A stretch of DNA of 6,926 nt, taken from contig JAOTXR010000110.1 of assembly GCA_029862285.1 (NCBI GenBank), forward strand, positions 1 through 6,926, read 5' to 3'. This document shows positions 5,725 to 6,926 of this stretch, in pieces. The notes under the pieces were generated by a model, which was given only the letters and a program-made list of their open reading frames with translations, was not told the DNA's origin and ran no database searches. Positions within the stretch are counted from its first letter, which is position 1. Each line of letters begins with the position of its first letter. The stretch is from Gammaproteobacteria bacterium (GTDB taxonomy: Bacteria; Pseudomonadota; Gammaproteobacteria; Steroidobacterales; JABDKV01). Made by a program: the position numbers and the translations under genes.

Positions 5725-6926
5725 AGCGATGCACCCAGGTATCCTGCCAGTCGCAGCAAGTCAGCGAATACGCCACCGGCGGTTACCGCCGGCCCGGCTC
5801 CCGGGCCCTGAACGATGAGCGGGTTTTCGCAATAGCGCGCAGTCTCGAACTGAACAATATTATCCGTCAGGTTGATATGCGCAAACGCGTGATCTCGTGG
5901 CACCGATTCCAGCCCGACGCTGGCACGTCCGTCGGCTTCCAGCCGCCCGATATATCGCAATACTTCCCCGGCCTGCTCGGCATCGCGGTAGACATCGAGA
6001 ATCAGGTTATCGTAATCACTCAGGCCATCGAGAAAATCGCCAATCGAACCGGCACGCAGCGATTCCGGCACCAGGCTTTCGAGCTCGATACTGCCCAGCT
6101 CCAGGTCCAGACCCATCTCGCGACCGAGGATGACCACTTTCCGTGCAACGTCCATTCCGGACAAATCGTCACGCGGATCCGGTTCGGTATAACCATGCTC
6201 GCGAGCCTCTCGAACCAGCTCCGAAAACGGACGCGTGGCATCATAAAGGTTGAACAAGTATGCGAGTGTCCCCGAGAGTATCCCCTCGACCCGCTGGATA
6301 CGATCCCCGGTTTGGCGCAAGTCGCGCACGGTCTGGATAATGGGTAGCGCCGCGCCAACGGTCGTTTCGTATAAATAACGGGCATCCCCGGCCCGCTTCT
6401 CCCGCCGCAGACGCTGATAGTATTCGTAGCTGTCCGAATTGGCTTTCTTATTGGGCGTGATGACATGAATGCCCCGCGCCAGCCACTGCGCATACCGATC
6501 GGCAACGATTTTCGAAGCACTACAGTCAATAATCACCGAGTGCGGGATGTGCTCAGTCTGAACATGAGAAATAAAATGATCCAGGTCCAGTGGTTCGCCG
6601 CTGGCGCCGAGACGGTCGCGCCAGTGGTGTAAATCTATCGCCCGGTCATCGAGCAGCATGTACCGCGAGCTTGCCAATGCACGCACACGCAAATCCAGGT
6701 TGAGCTCGCTGGATAAACGCGCGGTCTCCCCGGACATTTGTTCCAGCAGCACACTACCGACCGATCCCGGGCCTATAATTCCGATCGACAAGGTCTGTGG
6801 CGACAGATAAAAGCCGGCGTGTACCGCACGCAGCGCACGCACCGTGTCACTATCGTCGATTACCGCCGAAATATTGCGCTCCGAAGACCCCTGTGCAATC
6901 GCCCGCACATTGACCCCGGCGCGACC
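5721..6926 (-). CDS. thrA: Bifunctional aspartokinase/homoserine dehydrogenase, C-terminal part (gene continues past right edge)
   Basis: The visible 401 residues cover the end of the aspartokinase ACT regulatory region and the complete homoserine dehydrogenase domain. The enzyme's two activities phosphorylate aspartate and reduce aspartate semialdehyde to homoserine with NAD(P)H. The fragment opens GRAGVNVRAIAQGSSERNIS, closely resembling the end of the E. coli ThrA ACT domain (INIVAIAQGSSERSIS) and showing that this is the fused form, not a stand-alone dehydrogenase. In fragment numbering GPGSVG (52-57) is the Rossmann nucleotide loop, PNKKAN (158-163) a cofactor-binding block, and YTEPDPRDDLSGMDVARK (246-263) holds catalytic Asp 259 and Lys 263. 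The tail GPGAGPAVTAGGVFADLL (374-391) is also conserved. Fused ThrA enzymes of this type are commonly feedback-inhibited by threonine, but the main regulatory region lies outside the window. The stop overlaps thrB. The operon promoter and any thrL attenuator would be beyond the right edge. Confidence -1.
   Translation of the reverse strand, partial: GRAGVNVRAIAQGSSERNISAVIDDSDTVRALRAVHAGFYLSPQTLSIGIIGPGSVGSVLLEQMSGETARLSSELNLDLRVRALASSRYMLLDDRAIDLHHWRDRLGASGEPLDLDHFISHVQTEHIPHSVIIDCSASKIVADRYAQWLARGIHVITPNKKANSDSYEYYQRLRREKRAGDARYLYETTVGAALPIIQTVRDLRQTGDRIQRVEGILSGTLAYLFNLYDATRPFSELVREAREHGYTEPDPRDDLSGMDVARKVVILGREMGLDLELGSIELESLVPESLRAGSIGDFLDGLSDYDNLILDVYRDAEQAGEVLRYIGRLEADGRASVGLESVPRDHAFAHINLTDNIVQFETARYCENPLIVQGPGAGPAVTAGGVFADLLRLAGYLGASL
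5776..5807 (-). other. Twin GC-rich palindromes inside the thrA 3' end
   Basis: CCGGCGGT (5776-5783) and ACCGCCGG (5785-5792) are perfect 8-bp arms around one base. GGCCCGG (5791-5797) and CCGGGCC (5801-5807) are perfect 7-bp arms around CTC. They share two bases, so the full stems compete. They encode the Gly/Pro/Ala-rich GPGAGPAVTAGG stretch and end about 50 nt before the thrB start. In RNA these would be stable hairpins close to the thrA/thrB junction. The structure is seen directly; any function is inferred. Confidence -1.

Noticed and set aside
1..6926. CRISPR array, tRNA or rRNA gene, IS element, phage or defence island
   Set aside because: I saw no regularly spaced repeats, no tRNA-like or rRNA sequence, no transposase or integrase. 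The lone NERD protein has no defence-type partner.

Overview
The window holds the 3' part of a threonine biosynthesis operon of the gammaproteobacterial type. Downstream of it, on the same strand, lie a NERD-domain membrane protein and a DUF885 metallohydrolase. An M20 metallopeptidase converges on them from the other side. Moderately high GC, a bifunctional ThrA (aspartokinase-homoserine dehydrogenase) in thrA-thrB-thrC order, and REP-like intergenic palindromes point to a free-living gammaproteobacterium outside the enteric bacteria. Genus cannot be read from the sequence.

Layout, left to right: (1) 1-1122, plus strand: M20-family metallopeptidase missing its N-terminus; the window opens inside the HxD metal motif. 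(2) 1123-1394: convergent intergenic region with three degenerate REP-like palindromic units and one strong imperfect hairpin. (3) 1395-2690, minus: DUF885 protein with an HEGYPGHH metal-site motif and an N-terminal export signal. (4) 2722-3288, minus: small N-terminally anchored NERD (nuclease-related) domain protein, 31 bp upstream of DUF885 and probably co-transcribed with it. (5) 3289-3496: AT-richer spacer with a perfect DnaA-box 9-mer, two small hairpins just past thrC, and a weak possible promoter for the NERD gene. (6) 3497-4795, minus: thrC, threonine synthase. (7) 4795-5724, minus: thrB, homoserine kinase. (8) 5721-6926, minus: C-terminal 401 residues of thrA, covering the end of the aspartokinase ACT region and the whole homoserine dehydrogenase domain; the gene runs off the right edge.

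The three thr products act in sequence: aspartate semialdehyde to homoserine (ThrA homoserine dehydrogenase domain), to O-phosphohomoserine (ThrB), to threonine (ThrC). The cistrons are tightly packed. thrA and thrB overlap in TTGA and thrB and thrC overlap in TAGTG, so both downstream genes appear to start at non-AUG codons coupled to the preceding stop. No obviously new multi-gene system is present. The most useful leads are the coupled non-AUG starts, the twin GC-rich palindromes just before the thrA/thrB junction, the REP-like cluster, and the anchored NERD protein paired with DUF885.
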